From contig JAIYDI010000037.1 of NCBI GenBank assembly GCA_027487555.1, positions 20,927 to 84,926 on the forward strand: a stretch of DNA of 64,000 bases. Reading direction: 5' to 3'. The number at the start of each line of letters is the position of its first letter. Within the stretch, counting starts at the first letter, position 1. Under the pieces are notes generated by a model. It saw nothing but the letters and a program-made list of their open reading frames with translations. It had not been told where the DNA came from and made no database searches. A program made the translations under genes and the position numbers. The stretch comes from Hyphomicrobiales bacterium. GTDB lineage: Bacteria > Pseudomonadota > Alphaproteobacteria > Rhizobiales > Devosiaceae. This document shows, piece by piece, positions 26,757-36,469 of the stretch.

Positions 26757-27212
26757 ATGGCGGAGCATCCTCATCCGATCGACAGGGACTGGTTCGCCGC
26801 CCGGCTCAAGGCCGCCGGGCTGTCGCTGCGCAAGGCCGCGGCCCAAATCGGCATGGACCCCTCGGCACTGTCGCGCAGCCTCAACGGCAAGCGCCGGCTG
26901 CAGATCGCCGAGGCGGACCGGCTGGCGCGGGTGCTCGGCGTGCCGGCAGCGCTGCTCATCGACCGGATCGGCGGTCGGGGAGAGGCGATTTTGCCGCTCG
27001 TCGCCGAAGAGGACACGCCGCCATTCATCCACGACGATGCAGGGTCGACGCGCGATGCGGCGGCGCAGGTGGCAGGCAAGGACGTGACGGACAAATCGTC
27101 GTTCCGGCATCATCCGGTGTTCGGCATGTGGAAGGGCATCGTGACACTCGACCCGGACTACGACTACACGCAGCCGGCCGATCCGGATTGGGGCAAGGTC
27201 TATGATGACTGA
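26757..27212 (+). CDS. XRE-type helix-turn-helix protein, probable antitoxin
   Basis: A 151-residue protein with an N-terminal Cro/CI helix-turn-helix (FAARLKAAGLSLRKAAAQIGMDPSALSRSLNGKRRL, about 12-47). The C-terminal half is of unknown type and ends VFGMWKGIVTLDPDYDYTQPADPDWGKVYDD. That tail has the look of a toxin-binding antitoxin segment: an FGMWKG motif followed by acidic and aromatic residues. It overlaps the PIN-domain gene by 11 bases, the usual order for a type II antitoxin-toxin pair. It probably represses its own operon. Confidence 0.78.
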   Translation: MAEHPHPIDRDWFAARLKAAGLSLRKAAAQIGMDPSALSRSLNGKRRLQIAEADRLARVLGVPAALLIDRIGGRGEAILPLVAEEDTPPFIHDDAGSTRDAAAQVAGKDVTDKSSFRHHPVFGMWKGIVTLDPDYDYTQPADPDWGKVYDD

Positions 27213-27618
27213 CCTGCTGCTCGATACCTGCGCGGTGATCTGGCTGGCGCAGGGCCGCGCCCTGAAGCCGGCTGCCATGGCGGCGCTCGAGGCATCGTGG
27301 CAATCTGGCCGCCCCGTGACGGTTTCGGCGATTACCGCGTGGGAACTGGGCATGCTGAGCCGCAAAGCGCGACTGACCTCGAGGGTGCCGCCGCTGGTGT
27401 TGTTTGAGGATTTCGTCGCCTCGGATGGCTTCGCCCGGGCCGACTTGCCGCCCGCGGTGCTCGTCGCCTCCTCGTTCCTTCCGGGGGATTTTCACAACGA
27501 CCCCGCCGATCGCATCATCGTTGCGACGGCGCGTACCCTTGACTTGACTGTCGTGACCAGCGACCGGCTTATCCTCGACTATGCCGCACGTGGCCATGTA
27601 CGCGCGATCCGCTGCTGA
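27202..27618 (+). CDS. PIN-domain ribonuclease, VapC-like toxin
   Basis: A 138-residue PIN domain. Acidic residues D8 (LLLDTCAVIWLA), E48 (ITAWELGML), D100/D103 (FHNDPADRIIVATA) and D121 (VTSDRLILDY) match the metal site of VapC-type nucleases. It is probably an RNase toxin held inactive by the upstream XRE protein. The ATG at 27202 lies inside the antitoxin gene; the adjacent second ATG at 27205 is equally possible. The pair interrupts an otherwise metabolic gene row. Confidence 0.85.
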   Translation: MMTDLLLDTCAVIWLAQGRALKPAAMAALEASWQSGRPVTVSAITAWELGMLSRKARLTSRVPPLVLFEDFVASDGFARADLPPAVLVASSFLPGDFHNDPADRIIVATARTLDLTVVTSDRLILDYAARGHVRAIRC

Positions 27619-27630
27619 AAGGACAAGAAC

Positions 27631-29013
<1,383 letters not shown>

Positions 29014-29035
29014 GGACAAGGACACGGTGTCACCT

Positions 29036-29125
29036 CGGGCCAGGCCGGGGTCCAACCTGGGATGACGCTAGATCCGCGATGGTAGAAATATCTCAGGATG
29101 GGTCCCTGCCTGCGCCGGGATGACC
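29036..29125. repeat. Two units of a short dispersed repeat (HPGAGRDP type)
   Basis: Two copies of a GGTCC ... CTGGGATGAC-like unit lie in the gap between the aldehyde and alcohol dehydrogenase genes, ending in CTGGGATGAC near 29063 and CCGGGATGAC near 29122. The second, read on the minus strand, gives the peptide HPGAGRDPS, a familiar mistranslation of a short repeat common in Sphingomonas, Devosia and relatives (from memory). Confidence 0.6.
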
Positions 29126-29164
29126 CTGAGCAAGGGGCACGGCACGTGCCAGAAGAAGGGCAAA

Positions 29165-30322
29165 ATGGCCACGAAAGCCAACTGGAACTACCCCACCGCC
29201 GTGAAATTCGGCGCGGGCCGCATCAAGGAACTGCCCGAGGCGCTGAAGACCGCGGGGATCACCAAGCCGCTGCTCGTCACCGATGCCGGGCTCGCCAATC
29301 TGCCGGTGACGCAGCAGACGCTGAAGCTCTTGCGGGACGCAGGCATCGAGGTCGGGCTGTTCTCGGATGTGAAGCCGAACCCGATTTCCGCCAATGTCGA
29401 GGCCGGCATCGCGGTGCTGCGGTCGGGCGGCTATGACGGGGTGATCGCCTTCGGTGGTGGCTCGGGGCTCGATACCGGCAAGGTCATCGCCTTCATGGCG
29501 GGCCAGACCCGGCCGATATGGGATTTCGAGGATATCGGCGACTGGTGGACGCGCGCCGACCCCAAGGGCATCTTCCCGATCGTCGCGGTGCCGACCACGG
29601 CGGGCACGGGCTCGGAAGTGGGCCGGGCGGGCGTGATCACCGACGAGACGACGCATACCAAGAAAGTGATCTTCCACCCGCTGATGATGCCGAAAGTGGT
29701 GATCGCCGACCCGGAGCTGACCGTCGGCATGCCGGCCTTCATCACCATCGGCACCGGGTTCGATGCGCTGGCGCATTGCCTCGAGGCCTATTGCGCGCCG
29801 GGATATCATCCGCTGGCGGATGGTATTGCGGTCGAGGGCATTCGCCTCGTGCTCGAAAACCTGCCGAAGGTTGCGGCCAACCCCAATGACATCGAGGCGC
29901 GCGGGCATCTGATGAGCGCGGCGGCGATGGGCGCCACGGCGTTCCAGAAGGGCCTCGGCGCCATCCATGCGCTGAGCCACCCGGTTGGCGCGCTTTTTGA
30001 CACACATCACGGCATGACCAATGCCGTGTTCATGCCCTATGTGCTGGTGGTGAACCGTGATGCAATCGAGGCGCGGATCGCCCGGCTCGCGGCCTATTGC
30101 GGGCTGGCGCCGAGCTTCGAGGCGTTCCTGCATGCGGTTTCCGCGCTGCGCCAGAAGCTTAATGTTCCCAATACGCTGAAGGACTTCAAGGTGGATGGAT
30201 CGAAGCGCGAGCTGATCGGCGACATGGCGATCGTCGACCCCACGGCGGGTGGCAACCCGATCGAACTCACCAAGGCGCGCGCGCTCGAGATTTTCGATCG
30301 CGCAATGGAGGGGCGGCTCTAG
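29165..30322 (+). CDS. Iron-containing alcohol dehydrogenase
   Basis: Group III Fe-dependent dehydrogenase, 385 residues. The nucleotide loop GGGSGLDTGK and VPTTAGTGSEVG are conserved. The metal site is in FDALAHCLEAYCA (Asp, His) and in AIHALSHPVGALFDTHHG (two further His). It probably interconverts an alcohol and aldehyde in series with the upstream aldehyde dehydrogenase. The ATG at 29165 has AAGGG upstream; an earlier ATG at 29120 lies in the repeat and is unlikely. Confidence 0.92.
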   Translation: MATKANWNYPTAVKFGAGRIKELPEALKTAGITKPLLVTDAGLANLPVTQQTLKLLRDAGIEVGLFSDVKPNPISANVEAGIAVLRSGGYDGVIAFGGGSGLDTGKVIAFMAGQTRPIWDFEDIGDWWTRADPKGIFPIVAVPTTAGTGSEVGRAGVITDETTHTKKVIFHPLMMPKVVIADPELTVGMPAFITIGTGFDALAHCLEAYCAPGYHPLADGIAVEGIRLVLENLPKVAANPNDIEARGHLMSAAAMGATAFQKGLGAIHALSHPVGALFDTHHGMTNAVFMPYVLVVNRDAIEARIARLAAYCGLAPSFEAFLHAVSALRQKLNVPNTLKDFKVDGSKRELIGDMAIVDPTAGGNPIELTKARALEIFDRAMEGRL

Positions 30323-30333
30323 GGGCGGTCCAG

Positions 30334-31488
30334 ATGTTCGCCGCCGATCCCGGGCGCAACAGGTTCATGCTGCGGGGGGCTTTGGCTCGCCGCGGCTATG
30401 ACTGGTGGTGGCATAATTTCACCGCACGGCATGCCGTGACAGGGGTGGAACGGGCCTTCTCGATCACGTTCTTTGTCACCAACCCGGGCTCAGGCGGGGC
30501 GGAGCCGGTGTTTGCCGGGGCGGGCACGGCCAATCCCACGAGCCGCCCGGCTTATGGGCTCGTCAAGATCGGCATCTGGGGCGAAGGCGGGCGGCAGCTG
30601 CACCGCTACAGCGGCACACGTGCGATCAAGATCGCGCCCGATCGGCTCGACATCGAGATGGCGGGCTGCCGGCTCTCGGAAACTGCAAGTGAGGGCGAAG
30701 TTCTGGTGACGCCCGCCGACGCGGCGGCGCACCCCGAATGGGCGAGCGATGCCGGGCGCTTCCGCTGGCAGCTCAGCATCGACAAGCAGATCCATTATTC
30801 GGTGGGTGCGGGGGCATCGGCGCCGGCGCGGGCGCTGAACCTGTTCGAGATGTATTGGCACGCAGAAGGCATCAAGACGCTCTACTCTGGCTGGGTGGAG
30901 CTCGATGGCGAGCGCTACGAGGTTACCCCTGACTCCTCGTTCGGCTATGCCGACAAGAACTGGGGCCGCGATTTCACCTCGCCCTGGCTGTGGCTTGCGA
31001 GCTCGGACCTCGTCAGCCTCACGACCGGGCGGCGGCTCGAAAACTCCGCGCTCGAAATCGGCGGCGGACGGCCCCGCGTGCTCGGGGTGGCGCTGCCGAA
31101 CCGGCTGCTCGCCTATTTCGCCCATGAGGGGCGGGGCTATGATTTCAACTTTTCGAAGCCGTGGCAGCGGGCGGAGGTCCACTTCGGTTTCGAGGAAGCC
31201 GAGAGCGACAATATCTGGCGCGTGGTGGCGGAAAACCGCGAGGCGCGGCTCGAAGTCGATCTGGCCTGCCGGCGCGCCGACATGCTGCAAGTGCGCTACC
31301 AGTCGCCCGATGGCGCCCGCCGCCATCCGCGGCTCTGGAATGGGGGCACGGGGCGCGGCGAGCTGCGGCTGTTCCACCGCAAGGGCGGCACGCACCGGCT
31401 TGTCGACCGCATCGCCATCGGCCATGCCGGGTGCGAATATGGCGAGTATGATGCGACCGGCCCCTATCGTCGGCAGATGTCGAGCTGA
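30334..31488 (+). CDS. Tocopherol-cyclase-like (calycin) protein of unknown role
   Basis: A 384-residue soluble protein with no signal peptide. RRGYDWWWHNFTARHAVTGVERAF near the N-terminus and FGYADKNWGRDFTSPWLWLASSDL at about 205-228 resemble the beta-barrel tocopherol cyclase and AttH-like calycin families, which bind lipophilic or small organic ligands. It starts 11 bases after the alcohol dehydrogenase stop with GGGGCGG upstream, so it belongs to that operon. A diverged paralogue lies at 34166-35212. The assignment is by pattern only. Confidence 0.6.
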   Translation: MFAADPGRNRFMLRGALARRGYDWWWHNFTARHAVTGVERAFSITFFVTNPGSGGAEPVFAGAGTANPTSRPAYGLVKIGIWGEGGRQLHRYSGTRAIKIAPDRLDIEMAGCRLSETASEGEVLVTPADAAAHPEWASDAGRFRWQLSIDKQIHYSVGAGASAPARALNLFEMYWHAEGIKTLYSGWVELDGERYEVTPDSSFGYADKNWGRDFTSPWLWLASSDLVSLTTGRRLENSALEIGGGRPRVLGVALPNRLLAYFAHEGRGYDFNFSKPWQRAEVHFGFEEAESDNIWRVVAENREARLEVDLACRRADMLQVRYQSPDGARRHPRLWNGGTGRGELRLFHRKGGTHRLVDRIAIGHAGCEYGEYDATGPYRRQMSS

Positions 31489-31496
31489 GCCTGTCG

Positions 31497-32543
31497 TCAA
31501 ACCAGCGCGAGGAACTCTTCGACATCGGCGTCGCTTGTCGCCCAACTGGTGACGAGCCGGACGAGGGTTTCGTCGGGGTCTGGCCGAGCGTCGGGATGCA
31601 GCGCGTCGGCCGGCCATTCGTGGCAGAAGCCGCCAGCAGCCCGAATTTTGGCGAGCGCGGCGCGCGAGATGATCGGGAATACCTCGTTGGCCGAGCTTTC
31701 CCAGGCGAGCCGGACGCTATTGCTGGCGCGCAGCCCCGCGCGGAGCCTGTCGCTCATCAGATTGGCGTGGCGGGCCCAGTGCAGCCAGTTGCCATTTTCG
31801 AGATAGGCCTCGAACTGCGCAGCGACAAAGCGCGACTTCGAGAAGGTGTGGCCGGCGCGCTGACGGCGGGCGGCGACGTCATGCAGCACGCCGGGGGTAA
31901 AGATCACAATGGCTTCGGCGGCCCAGCAGCCGTTCTTGGTGCCGCCGAAGCTCATGAAATCGACGCCGGATTTCCAGGTGAGTTCGGCCGGCGAGGCGCC
32001 GGTGGCGGCGACGGCATTGGCGAAACGCGCGCCATCGCAATGGACCGGAAGCCCACGCGCCTTCAGAGGGGCGGTGAGCGCCGCGATTTCGGCGGGAGCA
32101 TAGACGGTGCCGCATTCGGTGGCGTTGGTGAGGCTGAGACCCAGGAGCGGGCCGTGGCGATTGCCCTCGGGGTAGCGGGCGAGGGCGGCGGCGAGGCCGT
32201 CGGGCCGGATCTTGCCCGCCGCGTTGGCGACGGTTGCGAGCTTCACGCCGCCTGACTGGAACTCGGTCGCGCCCCATTCGTCATTTTCGATATGCGCTTC
32301 GGTCGAGCAGAGAATTTGCCCGCCCGGCCGGCCGATGGCGGCGAGCGCGAGCGAATTCGACGCCGTGCCAGTGGCCGTGAACAAGACCTCCACCTTGCGC
32401 TCGAACACCTCGCAGAATCGCTCGGTGACGCGGGCTGTCAGCGGGTCGTTGCCATAGGCGGGAGCGAAGCCGGTGCCGGCGTGGGCGATGGCGGCGCTGA
32501 TCTCGTCGGGCACGCCGGCCCAGTTGTCGGAGGCGAATCTCAT
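31497..32543 (-). CDS. Low-specificity L-threonine aldolase family protein
   Basis: PLP-dependent fold-type I enzyme of 348 residues. MRFASDNWAGVP at the start, GNDPLTARVTERF, the TGTASNSLAL cofactor loop, LPVHCDGARFANA and the lysine in MSFGGTKNG are typical. Threonine aldolases split threonine or allo-threonine to glycine and acetaldehyde, which would give an aldehyde for the neighbouring dehydrogenases. The ATG at 32543 is chosen because the family starts at (M)xFxSDN; a longer start at 32594 has GCAGG upstream. It converges with the gene before it. Confidence 0.87.
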   Translation of the reverse strand: MRFASDNWAGVPDEISAAIAHAGTGFAPAYGNDPLTARVTERFCEVFERKVEVLFTATGTASNSLALAAIGRPGGQILCSTEAHIENDEWGATEFQSGGVKLATVANAAGKIRPDGLAAALARYPEGNRHGPLLGLSLTNATECGTVYAPAEIAALTAPLKARGLPVHCDGARFANAVAATGASPAELTWKSGVDFMSFGGTKNGCWAAEAIVIFTPGVLHDVAARRQRAGHTFSKSRFVAAQFEAYLENGNWLHWARHANLMSDRLRAGLRASNSVRLAWESSANEVFPIISRAALAKIRAAGGFCHEWPADALHPDARPDPDETLVRLVTSWATSDADVEEFLALV

Positions 32544-32668
32544 GGTGTGTGGTCCAGGTCGTCGGGTCTGATCGCGGCCATCGATAACTGACATGCTAGC
32601 CTGCGACGAGGCTGGAAATCACGGCGCTTTCCGCTAATGTGCCGCCGCATTCGACCCAAGGAAAGCCC

Positions 32669-33667
32669 ATGCGCGCCATCTATTGCACTGAACCTGAAAA
32701 ACTCGAGCTGCGCGAGGTCGCCGCGCCGGCGCTGAAGCCTGGTTGGGTGCGGGTCGGTATCAAGCATGTCGGCATCTGCGGCACCGACTACCATATCTTC
32801 GAGGGCAATTTCCCGTTCTTCGAATATCCGCGCATCATCGGGCACGAACTGTCGGGCGTGGTGCTCGACCCCAATGGCGAAGCGTTCACGGCCGGGGCGC
32901 CGGTTGTCATCAACCCCTATGTCAATTGCGGTACATGCCCGGCCTGCCTCGAAGGCAAGCCCAATTGCTGCGAGACGCTGAAGGTGGTTGGCGTACATGC
33001 CGATGGCGGCATGGCGGATGAACTGGTGATGCCGGCCGCGAACCTCTATCCGGCGGATGGGATTTCGCTGCGCGATGCGGCGATGGTGGAATTCCTCGCC
33101 ATTGGTGCACATGCCGTGCGGCGCTCCGAACTCAAGGCCGGGCAGCGCGCGCTGGTGGTGGGCTCGGGGCCGATCGGGCTCGGCGTCGCCTATTTCGCAA
33201 GGATAGCTGGGGCCGAGGTGACGGTGGTGGATGCGGCGCCCGACAAGATCGAGGCGACGCGGGCGCTGGGGTTCCAGACCTTCGCGGTGGACGAACTGGA
33301 AGGCGCGGAATTCGGCGCAGTGAAAAAGAGCGGCTTCGACTCGGTGTTCGATTCCACCGGATCGATCCGGGCGATGAACGCGTCCATCTTCCATGCCCGC
33401 AATGGCGGCAATTACACGCTGGTGGGCGTCATCAAGGGCGACCTGGTGTTCCCGGATTCCGAAGTGCATCGGCGCGAACTCACCATCCGCGGCTCACGCA
33501 ATGCGACACGGCAGGATTTCGAGCATGTCATGGCCTCGATCCGCGCAGGAAAGGTGCCGACGGACCGCCTCGCGACGCACAAGACGACAATCGAGAGCGT
33601 TTCGCGTGACATGCCGGTGTGGGCGCATGACCGTACCGGGCTGATCAAGGCAATCGTGACCGTGTGA
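32669..33667 (+). CDS. Zinc-binding medium-chain alcohol dehydrogenase
   Basis: A 332-residue MDR-family dehydrogenase. The catalytic zinc site is in HVGICGTDYHIFEG and IIGHELSG. The structural zinc cysteines are C-G-T-C-P-A-C-L-E-G-K-P-N-C at about 90-103, and the cofactor loop VVGSGPIGLGVAYFA is at about 161-175. It resembles sorbitol, L-threonine or galactitol dehydrogenase-like enzymes that act on polyols or hydroxy acids. The ATG at 32669 has AAGGAAA 4 bases upstream. It is divergent from the aldolase gene. Confidence 0.9.
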   Translation: MRAIYCTEPEKLELREVAAPALKPGWVRVGIKHVGICGTDYHIFEGNFPFFEYPRIIGHELSGVVLDPNGEAFTAGAPVVINPYVNCGTCPACLEGKPNCCETLKVVGVHADGGMADELVMPAANLYPADGISLRDAAMVEFLAIGAHAVRRSELKAGQRALVVGSGPIGLGVAYFARIAGAEVTVVDAAPDKIEATRALGFQTFAVDELEGAEFGAVKKSGFDSVFDSTGSIRAMNASIFHARNGGNYTLVGVIKGDLVFPDSEVHRRELTIRGSRNATRQDFEHVMASIRAGKVPTDRLATHKTTIESVSRDMPVWAHDRTGLIKAIVTV

Positions 33668-33735
33668 CTTGGCGGCGCGCCCCGAAAGCGCGACACAACA
33701 AGACCTCAGGTCACTTCAACGTTGCAGCCAAAGTG

Positions 33736-33951
33736 TCAAATGACCTGGCCGATGACGCGCGGCGTGACGTCGACCGATATCTCCTCCATGCCGAGGAGAC
33801 GCGCAATGACCTCGGGCGTGTCGCGGACGACATAGACACCGGCGATGGTTTCCACCCTGGTGTCGCGCAACCCCTTGACCACCGCGACAACGTGTTCGGG
33901 ATTGACGTAGATGGCGGCGCCATCGGCAGTGTCGAGCTTGACCAAACGCAA
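33736..33951 (-). CDS. Small conserved protein, FlbD-like in form
   Basis: A 71-residue beta-rich protein: VKLDTADGAAIYVNPEHVVAVVKGL, then ETIAGVYVVRDTPEVIARLLG. The layout (KL...DG..IYVNP..I..V) recalls FlbD-type small proteins, but no flagellar gene is nearby and I do not assign that role. GGAGG 6 bases upstream of a TTG at 33951 decides the start; the ATG at 33993 has no such site. It converges with the zinc alcohol dehydrogenase. Confidence 0.5.
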   Translation of the reverse strand: MRLVKLDTADGAAIYVNPEHVVAVVKGLRDTRVETIAGVYVVRDTPEVIARLLGMEEISVDVTPRVIGQVI

Positions 33952-34165
33952 GCGAAATCCTCCATAACGCTGACATAACGGGTTATGCCCCATATGCTGT
34001 CGGGATTGTCCCCCAGGGGTGGGCCCCTGGTCAATCGATGTTTCTGCGAGGGTGCCCGGCGTTGCGGCAACGAGCGCTTGCGCATGGCACCAGCAGAGCT
34101 GACGCCTATTAACGCCATTTGCCCTTAGGCCGCGCCGCAGCCCGCTGCAGCCGCTGGCGACGGGT

Positions 34166-35212
34166 GTGCAGAACCTGATGACTTTGCCTGTCGCGCAATT
34201 GAATTCCTCTCTTGTCGACCCGCACCTCGGCGCCCGCCAGCGTCAGGGCAGCGACGTGATCTGCCTGTGGTTCACCGCCCGGCACAAGACATCCGGAGAA
34301 CTGCGGCGCTTCACCATTGAGTATGGCGTGGTCAACCGCGCGGACAATGCCCAGCGGCCGGTGGTGGATCGGGTGCGTCGCGACGGGACGGCATTGCCGC
34401 CCTGCCATGGCTGGGTGCGGGCCGGCCTGTGGGGCAACGAACCGCGCGAGGCGGTGGTGCATGTGCCGGTGGCGGCGCTCAGCCAGACGCGCGTGGGACT
34501 CCTGGATTTCGGGCCGGCGCGCGTTTCGAGCCATGCCGCCGACGGCGCGATCGAGATGGATTCAGGTGCGCCGCTGCACTGTCGCAGCCGGTTCCGCTGG
34601 CAGCTGACCTTCGTGCTCGACGCGGCGGCGGCGGTGCGGGAAATGGGGCGGCCTGTCGCGATGACGGGTCAGATTGAGCTCGACGATGCGCCTTACCTGA
34701 TCGAGCCCGAGTCCGCGCTCGGGGTGGTCGAACGTCGGATGATGCGGAGCGTGCCGGTGCCAATGGTCCGGCTGGCGAGCCGCAACCTGGCGAGTCGCGC
34801 GGCGCGTCCGCCCGGCTGGTTCAGCGCTGCCCATGAGGCGGGGCGCGAGCGACTGGTTGTGCAGGTGGCGCATGGGCGCGAGGTGCACCGGTTTGGTGGC
34901 GCGCCGTTCTGGCGGCCGGGCATGGTGAGCGTCGCGGCGACCGACGAGGGCGAGACGATCAACTGGAAGCTCCTGGGCAAGAATCGCACGGCGCTGGTCG
35001 AGCTTTCGGTTGCTTGCGCGAAGATCGAGATGCTGCGCCGCCGGCCGCAGCAGCCCGATGGCAGCTATCGACACGACGTGCTGTGGAGCGGCGGCACGGG
35101 TACGGGCGAGGCCAGACTCTATCGCCGGGACGGGGAAACGCTCGATCTCGTCGATACCATCACGCTGCGCGATGTGCTGTGCGAGTACGGCGTACCGGCC
35201 CCCCGCTTCTGA
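34166..35212 (+). CDS. Diverged paralogue of the tocopherol-cyclase-like protein
   Basis: A 348-residue protein of unknown function. Its C-terminal third aligns by eye with that of the protein at 30334-31488: FRWQL, LVELSVACAKIEMLRRRPQQPDG, LWSGGTGTGEARLYRRDGE and CEYG versus FRWQL, LEVDLACRRADMLQVRYQSPDG, LWNGGTGRGELRLFHRKGG and CEYG. It has lost the NWGRDF...PW motif and the N-terminal DWWWH. The start is GTG 34166 or ATG 34178; neither has a strong ribosome site. The 214 bp upstream hold a 7-bp hairpin near 34012-34029 but no gene. Confidence 0.6.
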   Translation: MQNLMTLPVAQLNSSLVDPHLGARQRQGSDVICLWFTARHKTSGELRRFTIEYGVVNRADNAQRPVVDRVRRDGTALPPCHGWVRAGLWGNEPREAVVHVPVAALSQTRVGLLDFGPARVSSHAADGAIEMDSGAPLHCRSRFRWQLTFVLDAAAAVREMGRPVAMTGQIELDDAPYLIEPESALGVVERRMMRSVPVPMVRLASRNLASRAARPPGWFSAAHEAGRERLVVQVAHGREVHRFGGAPFWRPGMVSVAATDEGETINWKLLGKNRTALVELSVACAKIEMLRRRPQQPDGSYRHDVLWSGGTGTGEARLYRRDGETLDLVDTITLRDVLCEYGVPAPRF

Positions 35213-35350
35213 GCGGTTCTCGGTCAGGCGTGGGTTTCGGCGGCCTTCCGCCACCGCCGAGTGCTGTGATGGCATCGGTGGGCACGACGAAGCGGGTGGT
35301 GTCGCCACCGGTCGCGAGCAGGTTGAGCGTCAGCTGCTTCGATGGTCTCT

Positions 35351-35376
35351 CCCGGCAGTAGGGTGACTGTGCCGGG
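35351..35376 (-). terminator. Hairpin at the end of the DUF917 operon
   Basis: CCCGGCA and TGCCGGG form a 7-bp stem 17 bases after the last DUF917 stop on the minus strand. It has no T tract. The 180 bp here hold no gene I can support, though an open frame starts right after the stop codon. Confidence 0.45.
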
Positions 35377-35392
35377 AGCGATGATCATTGCA

Positions 35393-36469
35393 TCAGAACA
35401 TGCTCTTGTAATCGACCGGATAGCCGAAATAGCGCGGGCCGACGAGCGCGATGCCCGCATCCGACTGCCATTGCGGGTTGCAGGGCAGGGCGAGGGCGAC
35501 GAGACGAAGCCCATAGCGCAAGGCGTCGGTCGTCACCGGCATGCCCGACTCTGCTTCGAGCACGGTGATCAGGTCGGGCGTCGTCACCAGGATTTCGTCA
35601 TCGCGCGTGGCGACGAGGAACTCGTTCTGGAAATCGAGCTGGAAGGAATGGCCGCGCCATTCTTCCACGCCCTCGAACTTGGCCGTCCCTCGGGCAAAGC
35701 CGCCGACGGTGCGCCGGTCGATGTCCTTGATGCGGCCGTGGAAAATCTGCTGCGCGCCGAGCTTGTCGACGATGGCGGCGACCGGATCGCGGTGCTCGGA
35801 CTTGGCGGCGCGCAGGGTTTCGCCGATTTCGGCGCACAGGGTAAGCGTACCGCGGATGATGGCCTTCTTTGCCACCGCGCCGGACATTGAATAAAAGGCG
35901 AGCAGCGCCGAGCCGCCCATCTCCACCGTTGCGGCGCGGGCGAGCCGCTCCGTCCAGGCGTTGGAAACCGTGTCGAGCACCAGCGAATTGCCCTTGTCAT
36001 CGCAGAGCACCATCGGGGTCGCCGAGACGCCATGCATGGAAAAGCTCACCATCTGCAACTCGGGATAGGCGCGACCCATGCCGTCGCCATCGACGAGCGG
36101 CAGGCCGGTCATCGCGGCAACCACGAAGGGCGTGGTGGAATTGACGCCGCCCGCTTCGCCGCAGAGCACGGCGTCGATCTTCTTGCCGAGCAGCTGCTCG
36201 AGCTGACGGAAGGCGTTGATCAGCTCCTCGCCCTGCGGCAGCTTCTCGGTCATCACCGTGGGGGCGCCCATCATGGCGACGGGCACCACCAGCGCGTCGT
36301 CGGCCAGTTCATCGACATCGATGATGTTGACGGGGCCGTAGCGCTTGATGGCCTGCTGCGCCATGAGCTTGCCGATATAGGGATCGCCGCCGCCGCCGGT
36401 GCCGAGCACCGCGCCGCCGGTGGCGATATCCTCCATGTCCTCTGCCTTGATGGTGCGCAGGAACTTCAT
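35393..36469 (-). CDS. DUF917 family protein, second copy
   Basis: A 358-residue protein of the DUF917 family (named S-Me-THD in Pfam, as I recall, after an S-methyl thiohydantoin desulfurase). Hallmarks are EDIATGGAVLGTGGGGDPYIGKL near the N-terminus, AVLCGEAGGVNSTTPFVVAAMTGLPLVDGDGMGRAYPE and the C-terminal GGFARGTAKFEG and LRYGLRLVALALP. Its start overlaps the preceding DUF917 stop by four bases. DUF917 proteins typically accompany hydantoinase/oxoprolinase-like ATPases, as here. The reaction in this organism is unknown. Confidence 0.9.
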   Translation of the reverse strand: MKFLRTIKAEDMEDIATGGAVLGTGGGGDPYIGKLMAQQAIKRYGPVNIIDVDELADDALVVPVAMMGAPTVMTEKLPQGEELINAFRQLEQLLGKKIDAVLCGEAGGVNSTTPFVVAAMTGLPLVDGDGMGRAYPELQMVSFSMHGVSATPMVLCDDKGNSLVLDTVSNAWTERLARAATVEMGGSALLAFYSMSGAVAKKAIIRGTLTLCAEIGETLRAAKSEHRDPVAAIVDKLGAQQIFHGRIKDIDRRTVGGFARGTAKFEGVEEWRGHSFQLDFQNEFLVATRDDEILVTTPDLITVLEAESGMPVTTDALRYGLRLVALALPCNPQWQSDAGIALVGPRYFGYPVDYKSMF

